Origin: Streptomyces sp. NBC_01689
Lineage (GTDB): Bacteria > Actinomycetota > Actinomycetes > Streptomycetales > Streptomycetaceae
DNA length: 64,000 nucleotides
Direction of reading: 5' to 3'
NCBI RefSeq assembly: GCF_036250675.1
Contig: NZ_CP109592.1
Span: 4,960,001 to 5,024,000, forward strand
In this document: positions 63,393-64,000 of the stretch, in pieces
Position numbering within the stretch: position 1 is the stretch's first letter
Layout of the letters: each line of letters starts with the position of its first letter
Notes under the pieces: model-generated
Database searches by the model: none
Seen by the model: only the letters and a program-made list of their open reading frames with translations
Told to the model about the DNA's origin: nothing
Made by a program: the position numbers and the translations under genes

Positions 63393-63410
63393 TGCAGAAC
63401 TGGGTCAGAA
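63393..63410 (-). promoter_or_regulatory. SARP-like repeats upstream of the carboxylase gene
   Basis: On the minus strand TTCTGAC and TTCTGCA lie 11 bases apart, 73 bases upstream of the start and oriented toward it. The segment GGGTCAGAAT(T)CCGCAG is shared with 61474-61490. Confidence 0.5.
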
Positions 63411-63474
63411 TCCGCAGACCCGGCGCAACAGTTTGCGGGAGAGGAAAGAAAAAGGTCAGGCCTCCGTCAAAAAG

Positions 63475-63506
63475 CCGGACCCGACGGGCGGAACCGCCGG
63501 GTCCGG
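63475..63506 (-). terminator. Intrinsic terminator with T-run
   Basis: Arms CCGGACCC / GGGTCCGG. On the minus strand the hairpin is followed by CTTTTTG. It ends transcription coming from the gene at the right edge before the carboxylase promoter. Confidence 0.7.
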
Positions 63507-63814
63507 AAAGAGCGGGAATACAGCATTCCATGGTGGTGATTCCAGCCTTCCCGCGAGTTTTCCGCGCCGCCGGAAGCCGGGTCGGCCGGAGTAAGGGGGC
63601 GGCGGCCGGAAGGCGGGGTCCATGACCGGAAGGCGGGCTCCCCGTCCGGGCTCCGGGAACCCCCCTTCCTCGCGCGGCGACGCGGAAGGGGCCACCGGCG
63701 CGCGGGATCCCCGGCGCCGTGCGGGCCCCCCGCGCCGTGCCGCCACCCCCGGCGCCGTGCGGGCACCCTCCCGGCCGGGCACGGGGTACCCGCCCGGCGG
63801 GACCGCGGCCGCCC

Positions 63815-64000
63815 TCAGCCCGCGTGCAGGGCCTTGCGGTACCAGGGCACGGCAGACGCGAAATCGGTGTCGAACCCCGGGCCGGGAACGCGGCGCAGAT
63901 CGGACCAGAGCGGGGTGCTGTCGAAGACGTGGTCGGTGGTGAACATGTCGAGCCCCGACGCCGGTACGCCGCGTTCCGCCAGGACCGCCCGCGCCCGGCC
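63815..64000 (-). CDS. C-terminal fragment of an unidentified cluster gene (5' end outside the window)
   Basis: The last 61 codons of a minus-strand gene are visible, ending FASAVPWYRKALHAG. The sequence GLDMFTTDHVFDSTPLWSDL and the PGFDTDF...WYRKAL ending are reminiscent of the C-termini of NAD-dependent epimerase/dehydratase-type proteins, which are frequent in polyketide clusters. The frame is open to the edge with cluster-like codon use. The identity is uncertain. Confidence 0.5.
   Translation of the reverse strand, partial: GRARAVLAERGVPASGLDMFTTDHVFDSTPLWSDLRRVPGPGFDTDFASAVPWYRKALHAG

Overview
The sequence is very GC-rich. Its genes are packed into operons whose stop and start codons overlap (ATGA, GTGA, TGATG). 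It carries Bpa proteasome activator, bkd, paa, DUF2252 and HTTM/DUF5819 genes and a type II polyketide synthase (PKS). All of this points to a Streptomyces or very close relative. Two perfect parS-type palindromes (6631-6644 and 46059-46072), several DnaA-box-like 9-mers and the housekeeping content suggest a core chromosomal segment not far from oriC. From memory, the bkd operon and a PASTA kinase also lie close to dnaA in S. coelicolor.

Left part (1-29.5 kb), conserved metabolism. It starts with the C-terminus of a PASTA-domain Ser/Thr kinase, then the proteasome activator Bpa, a Pro/Ser-rich membrane-anchored protein, a quinone oxidoreductase, and a divergent pair made of a stand-alone RCK protein and an RCK potassium channel. 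MoeA and a MobA-like gene follow. The bkd operon (E1alpha, E1beta, E2 of branched-chain 2-oxoacid dehydrogenase) has a divergent Lrp-type regulator. The phenylacetate (paa) region holds a TetR regulator, paaH, paaN, the epoxidase operon paaABCDE and an acyl-CoA dehydrogenase. A TrmH methyltransferase and an HTTM-DUF5819 pair are interleaved. The same 14-bp palindrome lies in front of paaH/paaN and paaA, and a one-mismatch version lies in front of bkd, so one TetR regulator probably controls both routes.

Middle part (29.5-34.5 kb), an accessory junction. It holds an HxlR/azoreductase pair, an NmrA-type quinone reductase, a WYL regulator with a repeat-expanded linker, a TIGR03086 protein, and long repetitive intergenic stretches.

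Right part (34.5-64 kb, open at the right edge), a type II PKS cluster. On the minus strand, reading right to left, the order is acyl-CoA carboxylase alpha - TcmI cyclase - KSalpha - CLF - ACP - ketoreductase - didomain aromatase - two FAD monooxygenases. This is the gene order of angucycline clusters of the jadomycin/kinamycin kind. Further genes are a second aromatase, a two-domain ABM oxygenase resembling the B-ring-opening JadG/GilOII/AlpJ group, a flavin reductase that could serve it, a third FAD monooxygenase, a flavin-dependent halogenase, a secreted bicovalent-FAD oxidase, a PPTase, carboxylase beta and epsilon subunits, two MFS exporters, an antiporter, a SnoaL-like protein and an ACP-like protein whose carrier serine is replaced by proline. 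The expected product is a halogenated, oxidatively rearranged angucyclinone.

Most notable signals: a 459-bp perfect inverted duplication shared by the two aromatase genes; a 42-bp near-identical HxlR-type control block in front of both the exporter and the quinone-reductase gene; CTGAC heptamers at helical spacing in front of four transcription units; a parS site inside the biosynthetic cluster; and three intergenic heptanucleotide arrays. I saw no tRNA, rRNA, CRISPR array, insertion sequence or transposase.
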